Below the pieces are notes generated by a model that saw nothing but the letters and a program-made list of their open reading frames with translations, searched no databases and was not told where the DNA came from. Position numbers and translations under genes: made by a program. 64,000 nucleotides of DNA from Salirhabdus euzebyi (lineage in GTDB: Bacteria > Bacillota > Bacilli > Bacillales > Alkalibacillaceae), in assembly GCF_014207435.1 (NCBI RefSeq), contig NZ_JACHGH010000002.1, forward strand, positions 124,001 to 188,000, given 5' to 3'. Below are positions 1 to 8,937 of the stretch, piece after piece (positions within the stretch are counted from its first letter, which is position 1; the number at the start of each line of letters is the position of its first letter).

Positions 1-1073
1 ACGATTTTGATTATGATTTACATATCATTCCGGTAATCATTACATTTTTATATGCTCCCATTTTATCTGGCATTTCTGTTGTGCTGATAACGATCGCTTA
101 CTCTACCTATATAGATCCAACCGGAATTTTAATGAACGTGGTTAATTATTCAATTGCAGCAATCTTATTGCTGTTGTTAAAAAGACTTTACAATCATTCT
201 TCACATGGTCGTAAAGTGTTGCTCCTAAGTGGTTTTTATATGTTACTCGCTACTTCTCGTTGTTACTATTTGTATTTATCGAACAACATAGATCAATTAA
301 TCTTTCAAATATATCTCTCTACTATCACATGGATCACCCTAATGTTTGTTGTTTATATTATTGAAAATATGGATAAGCAAGCAAAAATGAAACGGGAACT
401 GCAAAACATAGAAAAAATAAATGCCGTTAGCCAGATAGCTGCTTCGGTTACACACGAAGTACGGAATCCATTAACAACCGTCAGAGGTTTTTTACAATTG
501 CTAAGGGAGAGTAATCGTTTACAAAATAAAGAGAAAACATACATCGAAATAGCAATAGATGAATTAAACAGAGCCGAATATATACTTAGTGAGTTTCTGT
601 CATTATCTAAACCGAAGCAAGGAAAGTATGAAGTGATTGATATAGCCCAAACAATTGAAGACATATCGATGATTATGAAGCCATATGCTACTTCTACCAA
701 GGTAGCCATTGTAACATCGATAGATAAACCATTAAAAATATATGGATTTAAATATGAAGTTCAGCAAGTGATGCTAAATATAATGAAGAACGGTATTGAA
801 GCAATGGAGGATGGTGGGAAATTAAAGATTTCTGCATCCCATAAAGAAAAGAAAGTAGAGATAACGATAACAGACAGTGGAAGAGGGATGTCGGAAAAAG
901 AGTTAGAAAACATTGGGAATCCATATTTCTCAACGAAGCCTAACGGAACTGGACTAGGATTAAGTGTTACCTTTGAAATTATTAAAAGAATGGGTGGGAA
1001 TGTAATTTTTCGAAGTGAGCAGGGGAAAGGGACTTCGTTTAAAATTATTTTTCCAACGGCATACCAAAACTAG
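1..1073 (+). CDS. Sporulation-type sensor histidine kinase, 5' end cut by window
   Basis: This is a membrane histidine kinase that autophosphorylates and passes phosphate to a response regulator, probably Spo0F as for the KinB-KinE group (inferred). The reading frame is open from base 3 to the left edge, so the true start lies outside; the GTG at 81 is only the first start codon in view. The visible N-terminus is hydrophobic with several membrane segments of 5TM-LYT type. Counting from 81, the phosphoacceptor H-box (VTHEVRNPL) has His at about 125, the N-box (NIMKNGIEAM) lies near 235, and the G-boxes near 265 and 290. No response regulator gene is adjacent. A terminator follows at 1110. Kinase assignment is sure; the named homologue is not. 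Confidence 0.93.
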   Translation, partial: DFDYDLHIIPVIITFLYAPILSGISVVLITIAYSTYIDPTGILMNVVNYSIAAILLLLLKRLYNHSSHGRKVLLLSGFYMLLATSRCYYLYLSNNIDQLIFQIYLSTITWITLMFVVYIIENMDKQAKMKRELQNIEKINAVSQIAASVTHEVRNPLTTVRGFLQLLRESNRLQNKEKTYIEIAIDELNRAEYILSEFLSLSKPKQGKYEVIDIAQTIEDISMIMKPYATSTKVAIVTSIDKPLKIYGFKYEVQQVMLNIMKNGIEAMEDGGKLKISASHKEKKVEITITDSGRGMSEKELENIGNPYFSTKPNGTGLGLSVTFEIIKRMGGNVIFRSEQGKGTSFKIIFPTAYQN

Positions 1074-1109
1074 ATTTGCTATTATCAGACTTTATTTATA
1101 TCATATCTA

Positions 1110-1141
1110 AAAGGACTATTTTCATTAATAGTCCTTTTTTA
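1110..1141 (+). terminator. Rho-independent terminator
   Basis: A 10-bp perfect stem (AAAGGACTAT/ATAGTCCTTT, 1110-1119 and 1128-1137) with an 8-nt loop is followed by a T run. It closes the first kinase gene. Confidence 0.9.
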
Positions 1142-1218
1142 TGTAATTTATCTTTTCTATGTCCTTTTCATCCAGTAGAATAATAGAGATACGTTTTTAT
1201 TTTGAAAGGAAGGTAAAG

Positions 1219-3378
1219 TTGGAAAATATTTCACTCACTTCAGATCCAATCCTTTTATTTATAGGTATAATTTTAATCTTTATGGCTACGTACACCTCGG
1301 TGGACTTGTTTACGTTAATGAAATCATCTGAACGAAATAACCGCTTCTTATTCCTTGGTGCCGTATTTTCCATGTCTATCGGAATATGGATATTAAATTT
1401 TTTAATGATCTATTCCCAACACACAGAAGGACTTACATCCTATAATATCCCTCTTGCTATATTGTCGATTTTAATAGGGCTAACATTTACTGGAATTGCC
1501 TTCTATAACTTAATAAGAGAAAAAGTTACAACATTCCAACTAATAATAAGCAGTCTGTTTTTCACTTTGGCTGTTTTCTGTATATATGTATTAGGAATTT
1601 ACACACTTAATTTTGGTCTTAGTCTAAGTCCGATTATCCTAATAATTTCCTGCCTATTAATTGCTATTTCTTTTTATATGCCATTATGGATTTTATATTC
1701 AAAAAACCTTTCAACAAATAGGCAAGGATGGTTTCGCCCTTTATCAAGCTTAATAATAACCGGTGGCATAACAGAAGGTTATTTTTTGCTAACAAAAACA
1801 TCAGCACTTTATCCTTCTTCTGTGATCGGTCAAACACAGGATGACTTTCATCATTCGCTACTTTTTTACATTGCTTTATTTGTTTCCATTATAATCTTAA
1901 CTGGCTTAATTATATCTAGTACGCTTGTGAATAAGCGATTAGAAAAGAGTGATTCAAATTTAAAAGATATTTCTGCAGCTTTGGATGCTTCCTCTATTGT
2001 TGCTATCACAGATCCTCGAGGAATCATCACATATGTAAATGAAAAATTTGTCGAGATTTCAAAACATGAGGAATCAGAATTAATTGGACAAAATCATCGA
2101 ATATTAAATTCTGGATATCATTCAAAAGAATTTTTTAAAGAGTTGTGGCGTACAATTGGACAAGGCCATGTTTGGAAAGGGGAAATAAGGAATCGTGCAA
2201 AAGATGGGACGATATATTGGGTAAATACAACAATTGTCCCGTTTTTAAATAAGAAAGGTAAGCCTTATCAATATGTGTCTATACGAACGGATATTACAAA
2301 CCGAAAGCTTGCGGAAGAAAACTTAAAACAAACGCTGAAAGAGCTAGAAGATGTCAAGTTTGCATTAGATCATTCTTCCATTGTCGCCATAACTGACCAA
2401 AGGGGAAGAATTACGAGTGTAAATGATAAGTTCTGTGAAATATCTAAGTATTCTCGAGATGAACTGATTGGACAGGACCATAGGCTGTTAAATTCAGGTT
2501 ACCATACTAGGGAGTTTTTCCAAGTTTTATGGCGAACAATTGCATCAGGTGCCATTTGGAAAGGCGAGTTACGAAACAAAGCAAAAGATGGCACTTTTTA
2601 TTGGCTGGACACGACAATCGTTCCTTTTATGAATGAGGAAGGGAAACCTTATCAATATTTAGCCATTCGAAATGATATTACCGAGAGAAAGAGAACGGAA
2701 GAAATAATCAATCGTCAGGATAAATTGGCCGCAATTGGTCAGTTAGCAGCAGGGGTTGCACATGAAATACGTAATCCATTAACATCCATGAAGGGCTATG
2801 CAGAGTTTTTAACGTTAGATGAAAAAGATGAGGCTAGAAGAGAATATTTAGATATTATATTAGATGAAATAGAACGAGTAGACTCAATTGTAGAGGATTT
2901 CATGGTACTAGCAAAACCGAAGCCAGAATTAATGGAAGTGAAAAATATAGTTCCGGTTATGAAAAACGTATTGTCACTTTTGGAATTTGAAGCGAAAAAA
3001 CAAAAAATTAATATTAACTTTGAGTACAGGGAAGCGCTAATGAAGGTCGTAATCGATGAAAATAGAATGAAGCAAGTGTTGCTGAATTTTATTAAGAACG
3101 CAGTAGAAGCAATGCCGAATGGTGGTACAATCAACGTCTCTGCTTTCTTAGAAGACCAACAAGTTCATTTGTCAATAGCTGATACTGGCGTTGGAATTCC
3201 AGAAGAAAAGTTGAAAAAAATCGGAGAACCATTTTTCACAACTAAAGAAACTGGGAATGGTTTAGGATTAATGATTAGCTTCAAAATAATTGATAGTCAT
3301 AATGGAAAAGTGTATGTTGAAAGCGAGTTAAATAAAGGTACAACCTTTCATATTCTTTTGCCACATCATAGTGATTAA
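1219..3378 (+). CDS. Membrane PAS-PAS sensor histidine kinase
   Basis: This is a sensor kinase of about 719 aa. I choose TTG 1219, because AAAGGAAGG lies just upstream at the right distance; an in-frame ATG at 1159 has no ribosome site. The order is about seven hydrophobic segments (residues 10-245), two PAS domains (about 250-365 and 378-495), HisKA with the H-box VAHEIRNPL (His about 515), and a HATPase domain (about 610-718) with N-box and GNGLGL lid. The two PAS domains are very alike, sharing blocks such as [14 protein letters not shown] and AKDGT, so one is a recent internal copy. With no adjacent response regulator it is likely an orphan phosphorelay kinase (inferred). Confidence 0.93.
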   Translation: MENISLTSDPILLFIGIILIFMATYTSVDLFTLMKSSERNNRFLFLGAVFSMSIGIWILNFLMIYSQHTEGLTSYNIPLAILSILIGLTFTGIAFYNLIREKVTTFQLIISSLFFTLAVFCIYVLGIYTLNFGLSLSPIILIISCLLIAISFYMPLWILYSKNLSTNRQGWFRPLSSLIITGGITEGYFLLTKTSALYPSSVIGQTQDDFHHSLLFYIALFVSIIILTGLIISSTLVNKRLEKSDSNLKDISAALDASSIVAITDPRGIITYVNEKFVEISKHEESELIGQNHRILNSGYHSKEFFKELWRTIGQGHVWKGEIRNRAKDGTIYWVNTTIVPFLNKKGKPYQYVSIRTDITNRKLAEENLKQTLKELEDVKFALDHSSIVAITDQRGRITSVNDKFCEISKYSRDELIGQDHRLLNSGYHTREFFQVLWRTIASGAIWKGELRNKAKDGTFYWLDTTIVPFMNEEGKPYQYLAIRNDITERKRTEEIINRQDKLAAIGQLAAGVAHEIRNPLTSMKGYAEFLTLDEKDEARREYLDIILDEIERVDSIVEDFMVLAKPKPELMEVKNIVPVMKNVLSLLEFEAKKQKININFEYREALMKVVIDENRMKQVLLNFIKNAVEAMPNGGTINVSAFLEDQQVHLSIADTGVGIPEEKLKKIGEPFFTTKETGNGLGLMISFKIIDSHNGKVYVESELNKGTTFHILLPHHSD

Positions 3379-3414
3379 ACATAAATCCCGTCCTAGTTTG
3401 GACGGGATTTATGT
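3379..3414. terminator. Bidirectional terminator between convergent genes
   Basis: A 15-bp perfect inverted repeat (3379-3393 and 3400-3414, core CCCGTCC/GGACGGG) with a 6-nt loop lies between the convergent kinase and the small minus-strand gene. T runs are short on both sides. Confidence 0.75.
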
Positions 3415-3424
3415 TACATACAGC

Positions 3425-3625
3425 CTATAAATTGTTATATTGTTGTTTTACTTCATCGGCACCAAGCTGCTTGTTTGCAGACTCCATTCGCTTATGTTCT
3501 TCAACTGAATCACCTGGGAAAGTTTCTTGATAATCTGAGAGAACGTCAACAGTTGGTTGAACACTTAACTCACTTCTTTTAGGTGCGTTCGTTTCGATTT
3601 CACTTTTGGGATTTTTTTTAGGCAA
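3425..3625 (-). CDS. Small hydrophilic protein, 66 aa, function unknown
   Basis: This short, charged 66-aa protein starts with TTG at 3625, placed by an AAGGAGTG ribosome site about 7 nt upstream. It has a basic N-terminus (PKKNPK), a proline-containing middle and an acidic/glutamine-rich C-terminal half with the stretch SVEEHKRMESANKQLGAD. There is no signal peptide, membrane segment or cysteine. Size and composition resemble small spore-associated proteins of Bacillaceae, but I do not recognise the family and would not assign a role. It is transcribed alone and ends at the shared terminator. Confidence 0.7.
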   Translation of the reverse strand: MPKKNPKSEIETNAPKRSELSVQPTVDVLSDYQETFPGDSVEEHKRMESANKQLGADEVKQQYNNL

Positions 3626-3714
3626 ATGCTTTCACTCCTTTTCCTTATTGTGTGGAAATGTCACAAAAGTAACCAAAGAAAGACAAGATATCATTAAAAG
3701 AAAGGTGTGTTTGT

Positions 3715-4659
3715 ATGGTTACACTAAACCGAATACATGATGCAAGAAATAACATTATGGATACAGTAATAAAAACACCTATGTATACTTCTGAGCAATT
3801 AAACAAAATAAGTAAAAATAACATCTTTTTAAAAGGGGAGCATGTCCAAAAAACTGGATCTTTTAAAATTCGTGGGGCAACAAATAAAGTGAAACAAGCT
3901 GTTGAAGAAGGAGCAAAATATATTACTGCCGCATCCTCAGGTAACCACGGACAGGCGGTAGCCTATATAGCCAATAAATTAGGTGTTCCTTCAAAAATTG
4001 TTGTTCCTGAGGATGCTGTATTATCAAAATTAAACGCAATTGAATCTTACGGAGGCCTGATTGAAAAGTGTGGAACGACTTCTGCTGAAAGGTTACCTAG
4101 AGCAAAAGAAATTGCGAAAAAAGAAAATGGTATTTTTATTCCTCCATATGATGATCCGTTTATTATGGCCGGTCAAGGAACAGTTGGTCTAGAAATAATA
4201 GATCAAATAGAATCAGCTGATATCATCATCGTCCCTATTGGTGGTGGCGGACTTCTTTCCGGGATTTTAACAGCTATTAAGGAAACGAAACCGAGTATAA
4301 AGGTTATTGGTGTGGAACCTGAAGTAGCCAATGATACTTTTTTATCATTACAAGCTGGTAAGATTACCTCTATCCATGATGCACCTACTATTGCTGACGG
4401 TTTACGTACCTCTCAACCCGGGGATTTAACCTTCCCAGTGTTGTTGAAGTATTTGGATGATTTAATCTTAGTATCTGAGGAAGAAATAAAACATGCCTTT
4501 CAGTTTGTTTTAGAAAGAATGAAGCAATTAATTGAACCTTCAAGTGCAACAACGATTGCTGCTGCGATGTTTCATAAATTAGGAGTAGAAAATAAAAATA
4601 TTGTTGCAGTAATTTCCGGTGGGAATGTGGATATAAAACAAATTAATCATTTTTTCTAA
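3715..4659 (+). CDS. Threonine/serine dehydratase (PLP fold type II)
   Basis: This enzyme is predicted to deaminate L-threonine (and serine) to 2-oxobutyrate (pyruvate) with PLP, in the cytoplasm. At 314 aa it has the catalytic part only and lacks the C-terminal ACT-like regulatory domain of biosynthetic IlvA, so a catabolic TdcB-like or serine dehydratase role fits better. Visible landmarks are the PLP lysine in TGSFKIRGA (Lys about 51), the substrate loop SSGNHGQ near 79 and the phosphate-binding glycine loop GGGGLLSG near 176. An AAAGGTGTG ribosome site precedes the ATG. It stands alone, with a terminator just after it. A racemase of the same fold is a less likely alternative. Confidence 0.9.
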   Translation: MVTLNRIHDARNNIMDTVIKTPMYTSEQLNKISKNNIFLKGEHVQKTGSFKIRGATNKVKQAVEEGAKYITAASSGNHGQAVAYIANKLGVPSKIVVPEDAVLSKLNAIESYGGLIEKCGTTSAERLPRAKEIAKKENGIFIPPYDDPFIMAGQGTVGLEIIDQIESADIIIVPIGGGGLLSGILTAIKETKPSIKVIGVEPEVANDTFLSLQAGKITSIHDAPTIADGLRTSQPGDLTFPVLLKYLDDLILVSEEEIKHAFQFVLERMKQLIEPSSATTIAAAMFHKLGVENKNIVAVISGGNVDIKQINHFF

Positions 4660-4665
4660 GTTAGC

Positions 4666-4697
4666 AAAAAAGTACCTTTATAGGTGCTTTTTTTGAT
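4666..4697 (+). terminator. Rho-independent terminator
   Basis: The hairpin AGTACCT/AGGTGCT (one G-T pair, loop TTAT) is followed by seven Ts, just after the dehydratase stop. Confidence 0.8.
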
Positions 4698-4703
4698 GAT
4701 CAA

Positions 4704-4823
4704 TTATTTGTTTTTTTTCAAATCCCAATAATATATTTTGGGGATTCGTGAAAAAAACCAATATTCCTGGATTAATGTTATTGTCATAAAGGACAAAGAT
4801 TTCCAATCAATCATTTTAAGCAT
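4704..4823 (-). CDS. Possible 39-aa small protein with strong ribosome site
   Basis: On the minus strand an ATG at 4823 is preceded by a very good Shine-Dalgarno (TTTGGAGGTG, about 6 nt away) and opens 39 codons ending in TAA at 4704. The predicted peptide starts MLKMIDWKSLSFMTITL and ends WDLKKNK; it has a short hydrophobic middle (FMTITLI), several aromatic residues and a basic tail. The FMTIT stretch loosely recalls the small YrzI-type proteins of Bacillus, but this is a weak resemblance. It lies in the otherwise empty gap between two plus-strand genes. The translation signal is the main support. Confidence 0.5.
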   Translation of the reverse strand: MLKMIDWKSLSFMTITLIQEYWFFSRIPKIYYWDLKKNK

Positions 4824-4976
4824 AATTACGCACCTCCAAATCTAGGGGTTACTTACGTGTATTCAATTAGTTGTTTGTCTTAGTATGAAATAGGGAATCG
4901 TAATACTATAATTTCTATATTTTATGTATGAAAATGTTATCTGTTCTAAGGAATAGGTTTTTAGGGGTGGGAAGGG

Positions 4977-7418
4977 TTGTTTTTTCGAAAAGAATGGGAA
5001 AATAAAGAAGAGGAAATCCTGTCAACTGCAATCGAAACGATAGAGGATGGAATTATCGTAATCGATCAATATTCGAAGGTAGTTTATGTTAATCCAGCTT
5101 TTCGGGCGAAATATAATTTGCCTAATAAAAACGATAAAATAGAGGACTGGCTTAACCTTTGTAGGTTCTATCATGCTGATGGAAAAACATTAATAACAGA
5201 AGAGGAAAATCCAATAAACAAAGTTTTAAATAAATACGATGTGGAAGATATGGAAATCGGATTTAAATTACCTCAGTATCCGATGCATTTCTATAATATC
5301 AAAGGCAAAAGTCTTTACGATAAAAAAACGAATCAAGTAGTAGGGGCTGTATTCACGGCTCATGAAATTACCAAGAGAAAGGCAACGGAAGATGATTTAA
5401 ATAAATCACGTGAAGATTTTCTTAACTTGTTTGAACATTCTCCTGAAGCAATGGTTATTCATCGTGAAAGAGTTATTATATACGCAAACGATGCTGCTGT
5501 TAGGTTACTAAAAGCTTCAAATGTAGAGGATTTAATAGGGAAAAGTCTGATGCATATGTTTCCTAAAGATATAAGAGAAGAAACAGAAGCAAGAATGATG
5601 CAAGCATTAAAAGGAGACGTTGAAACGAAAGAATATAAACTAAGGGCTTTGGATGGGTCTGACATTTATGTAGAACTAAATTTGAAGAAAATAAATTTTC
5701 AAGGAAAGCCAGCCTTATTATCTATTGGTAGGGATACTTCAGAAAAAAACAAAATGATGGAGAAAATTCAAGAAAGTGAAGAGCGGTATCGTTCTTTATT
5801 TATGAATCATTCGGATGCTATTATGACTTTTGATGAAAAAGGCAATTTCGTAAGCTGTAATCCTATGGTAGACGATATTTCTGGATATAAGCCTGAAGAA
5901 TTAGTTGGTAAGCCATTCGCCCCACTTATTATTCCTAAAGATACTGAAAAAGTAAAGGAACATTTTCTTAAAGCCCTTCAAGGAGAAACCCAGCATTATG
6001 AATGTCAAATTAAACATAAAGATGGCCACATCGTTCAACTGCAATTAACTACTGTACCAATCATAATAAAAGGAAGAGTGGTTGGGGTTTTTGGGGTTGC
6101 CAAAGATATAACAGAACAGAAAGAAATGGAAGAAAAAATAAAGCATTTGGCATTTCATGACGATTTAACAGGGTTACCAAACAGAAAGTTGTTTACAGAA
6201 AAATTAGCGAAATCAATCGATAACGCTAAAAAAGAAAATGGAAAATTAGCAGTCGTTTTTCTCGATTTAGACCGCTTTAAATTCATTAATGATACACTTG
6301 GTCATTTAGCCGGTGACGAACTATTGATGAAAGTAGCAAACCGTTTAGAAGGTGTATTGTCTTTTGAAGATACAGTGTCTAGACTTGGTGGGGATGAGTT
6401 TATTATTCTTCTGAATAACATAAATGAAATAGATATAGATAAAATTGGTAAAAAGATATTGGAAAATTTTCAAGAACCTTTCTTTATAAACGAGCAAGAA
6501 ATCCATACAACCCCTAGTATCGGTATAAGTATGTATCCCGATTCTGGTGCTGATATAGATACGTTAATAAAAAATGCAGATATTGCGATGTATGGTGCAA
6601 AGGAACAGGGGAAAAACAATTATCAATTTTATTCAAATAAGATGAATAAATTAATTCAAAGAAAAACACAGATTGAAAAAGGATTGAGAAATGCAATTAG
6701 CAAAGAAGAACTCTATTTAGTATATCAGCCTCAGTACCAATTAAGGACTAAAAACATGACTGGTGCAGAAGCCTTGCTACGCTGGAAACATCCTGAGTGG
6801 GGTCCTATATCACCTGCAGAATTCATTCCAATAGCAGAAGAAACGGGATTGATTGTATCTATTGGGGAATGGGTGATTGAAGAGGCTCTAATCCAATTAA
6901 GGTCATGGCTTGATCAAGGACATTTCCCAATGCGAATGTCTATAAATATTTCTGTGCGCCAAATACGTGAACAAAATATATATAGGTTCATTAAAAAGCT
7001 ATTACAAAAATACAACATACCAGCAAAGCTTATATGTTTAGAAATAACAGAAACTGTATTGCAAAAGAGGGATGAAGCTGTACCTGTACTTCAGAAACTT
7101 CATTCATTAGGAATCTGTATATCAATTGATGATTTTGGAACAGGTTTTTCTTCGCTAAGTTACTTAAAACATTTTCCGTTAGATGTTTTAAAGGTAGATA
7201 AATCGTTCGTGGATGATATATCGAACGGTCAAAAGGATTATCCTATCATTCAAAGTATTATTGATTTAGGGAAAAATTTAAATTTGCAAGTAATAGCTGA
7301 AGGAATCGAAACAGAAGATCAACTCTTGCTATTAGAAAAAATGGATTGTGACATAGGACAAGGATATTATTTAAACAAACCCCTTTCAAGTGATGATTTC
7401 AAAATCATAATGCCGTAA
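4977..7418 (+). CDS. PAS-PAS-PAS-GGDEF-EAL c-di-GMP turnover protein
   Basis: This is a soluble 813-aa protein that makes and/or breaks cyclic di-GMP. It starts at TTG 4977 behind AGGGGTGGG. Three PAS domains (about 12-110, 137-260, 262-385) precede a GGDEF domain with an intact RLGGDEF signature (residues 471-475) and an EAL domain with an intact EAL at 598-600, followed by the expected NISVRQ, EITETVL, DDFGTGFSS and AEGIET motifs. By motif both halves could be active. The inhibitory RxxD site five residues before GGDEF reads SFED, so product feedback is probably lost. There are no membrane segments, so the PAS domains would sense intracellular signals. It is a single-gene unit. Confidence 0.95.
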   Translation: MFFRKEWENKEEEILSTAIETIEDGIIVIDQYSKVVYVNPAFRAKYNLPNKNDKIEDWLNLCRFYHADGKTLITEEENPINKVLNKYDVEDMEIGFKLPQYPMHFYNIKGKSLYDKKTNQVVGAVFTAHEITKRKATEDDLNKSREDFLNLFEHSPEAMVIHRERVIIYANDAAVRLLKASNVEDLIGKSLMHMFPKDIREETEARMMQALKGDVETKEYKLRALDGSDIYVELNLKKINFQGKPALLSIGRDTSEKNKMMEKIQESEERYRSLFMNHSDAIMTFDEKGNFVSCNPMVDDISGYKPEELVGKPFAPLIIPKDTEKVKEHFLKALQGETQHYECQIKHKDGHIVQLQLTTVPIIIKGRVVGVFGVAKDITEQKEMEEKIKHLAFHDDLTGLPNRKLFTEKLAKSIDNAKKENGKLAVVFLDLDRFKFINDTLGHLAGDELLMKVANRLEGVLSFEDTVSRLGGDEFIILLNNINEIDIDKIGKKILENFQEPFFINEQEIHTTPSIGISMYPDSGADIDTLIKNADIAMYGAKEQGKNNYQFYSNKMNKLIQRKTQIEKGLRNAISKEELYLVYQPQYQLRTKNMTGAEALLRWKHPEWGPISPAEFIPIAEETGLIVSIGEWVIEEALIQLRSWLDQGHFPMRMSINISVRQIREQNIYRFIKKLLQKYNIPAKLICLEITETVLQKRDEAVPVLQKLHSLGICISIDDFGTGFSSLSYLKHFPLDVLKVDKSFVDDISNGQKDYPIIQSIIDLGKNLNLQVIAEGIETEDQLLLLEKMDCDIGQGYYLNKPLSSDDFKIIMP

Positions 7419-7424
7419 AAGTGT

Positions 7425-7453
7425 CCCAGTATGGATAACATGCTGGGCTTTTT
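7425..7453 (+). terminator. Rho-independent terminator
   Basis: Nine-pair stem CCCAGTATG/CATGCTGGG (one G-T pair, 7425-7447) followed by CTTTTT, seven bases after the GGDEF-EAL stop. Confidence 0.85.
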
Positions 7454-7489
7454 CATGAAATAAAAAAAAATTACATAAAAGGGTTGATT

Positions 7490-7507
7490 ATGAAATAAAT
7501 ATTTCAT
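7490..7507. promoter_or_regulatory. Inverted repeat, candidate RpiR-family operator
   Basis: ATGAAATA-AA-TATTTCAT is a perfect 8-bp inverted repeat lying about 47 bp before the aminomutase start; a second short palindrome, TTTCATGAAA, lies at 7451-7460. RpiR/MurR regulators generally bind TGAAAT/ATTTCA-type repeats, and such a regulator is the second gene of this unit, so autoregulation is a fair inference. Confidence 0.5.
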
Positions 7508-7554
7508 ATGATGTATTAAAAATAAACAAAAATTTCACAAAGGAGAAGTGAAAA

Positions 7555-8931
7555 GTGTTAAATGTAGAAGCTTCCTATGTTTCAGAAAGTAACCGTATGT
7601 CTGTTGAGCTTTATGAAAAAGCGTGTAAGGTTATGCCAGGTGGGGTGACAGCAAATATTAAATATTTCGAACCTCATCCAATCATGATGGAGAAAGGAAC
7701 AGGAAGCAAACTGTATGATGTTGATGGAAATGAATATATTGATTATTTACTTTGCTATGGGGCCTTAATACACGGTCACGGAAATGAATATGTGATGAAT
7801 GCAGTTTTTGATCAATTAAAACAAAGTGGAACACCAATTTTTGGTACACCACATGTATTAGAAATTAACATGGCAGAAAAATTAATTGAGCTGTATGATG
7901 GCATTGAGATGGTTCGCTACACTAACTCTGGTTTGGAAGCGACATTGCTAGCTGTTCGTTCGGCCATGGCATATACAGGTAAGCATAAAATAGCAAAATT
8001 TGAAGGGCATTATCATGGTGGCTCGAATCAATTTTTAGTTAGTGTGAACCCTGATGTAAGTCAATCAGGTTCTGCAAAATCACCAAATTCCATCCCAGAG
8101 TCAATCGGAATTCCTGATTTTTACGTAGAAAATACAGTTGTGCTGCCATTTAATGATTTAGGAGCAACAGAAGATCGTCTTCGAAAACATGCCGATGAAA
8201 TAGCAGCTGTTATATTAGAACCCGTTCAAGGAGGTTTTATCCCAGCTGATATCGAATTCATGAAAGGACTCCGAAAAATAACAGAAGAACTAGGTATCCT
8301 GCTAATTTTTGATGAAGTAAAAACAGGATTTAGAGTAGCTTTAGGTGGTGCCCAACAAATATATGGTATAAAGCCCGATTTAACCGCGTTAGGAAAGGTT
8401 CTTGGTGGAGGTTTCCCGGTAGGTGCAGTGGGGGGCAAAAAGGAAATTATGATGATAAGTGCACCAAATGGTGGTAGAGATATTTTAACAGCAGGGAACT
8501 CAAACAATAATAAAAAAGAGGTTCTTTTCCACAGCGGGACATATAATGGACATCCAACTGTTCTAGCAGCTGGACTCGCGACAATAGAAATTTTAGAACA
8601 AAATGGAACGATGGGGAAATTAATCGAAAAAACAAATCGTTTACGTAACGGGTTAGAACATGTATATCACCAATATGGTTATGATATGCAAACAATAGGG
8701 ATGGGTACAATCTTTAATATTTTACTAACAAGTGATCCGATTAAAAACTATCGAGATATGGATAAAGCAAATATGGATTTACGCAAGGTAATCGATCAAA
8801 AACTACTTGCATTAGGACTTTATACTAAGCCGCTAAATCGTTATTCCATGTCTACAGCGCATACAGAAGAGGATATAAATAGAACGATAGAATTGCATGA
8901 AAAAGCGCTAAAGATGATAAGGGGGAAATAG
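7555..8931 (+). CDS. Glutamate-1-semialdehyde 2,1-aminomutase family protein
   Basis: This is a class III PLP aminotransferase of the GsaB/HemL type; GSAM converts glutamate-1-semialdehyde to 5-aminolevulinate for tetrapyrroles. It starts at GTG 7555 after AGGAGAAGTG. Visible motifs are GALIHGHG near 70, the ILEPVQGG segment near 222, IFDEVKTGFR with the PLP aspartate near 252, and the PLP lysine in ALGKVLGGG (Lys 281). At 458 aa it is about 30 residues longer than usual HemL/GsaB (about 430), with an Asn-rich insert near 315. It is followed after 6 bp by an RpiR regulator and is not in a hem operon, so a different amino-ketone substrate is quite possible. Confidence 0.85.
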   Translation: MLNVEASYVSESNRMSVELYEKACKVMPGGVTANIKYFEPHPIMMEKGTGSKLYDVDGNEYIDYLLCYGALIHGHGNEYVMNAVFDQLKQSGTPIFGTPHVLEINMAEKLIELYDGIEMVRYTNSGLEATLLAVRSAMAYTGKHKIAKFEGHYHGGSNQFLVSVNPDVSQSGSAKSPNSIPESIGIPDFYVENTVVLPFNDLGATEDRLRKHADEIAAVILEPVQGGFIPADIEFMKGLRKITEELGILLIFDEVKTGFRVALGGAQQIYGIKPDLTALGKVLGGGFPVGAVGGKKEIMMISAPNGGRDILTAGNSNNNKKEVLFHSGTYNGHPTVLAAGLATIEILEQNGTMGKLIEKTNRLRNGLEHVYHQYGYDMQTIGMGTIFNILLTSDPIKNYRDMDKANMDLRKVIDQKLLALGLYTKPLNRYSMSTAHTEEDINRTIELHEKALKMIRGK

Positions 8932-8937
8932 GCTACT

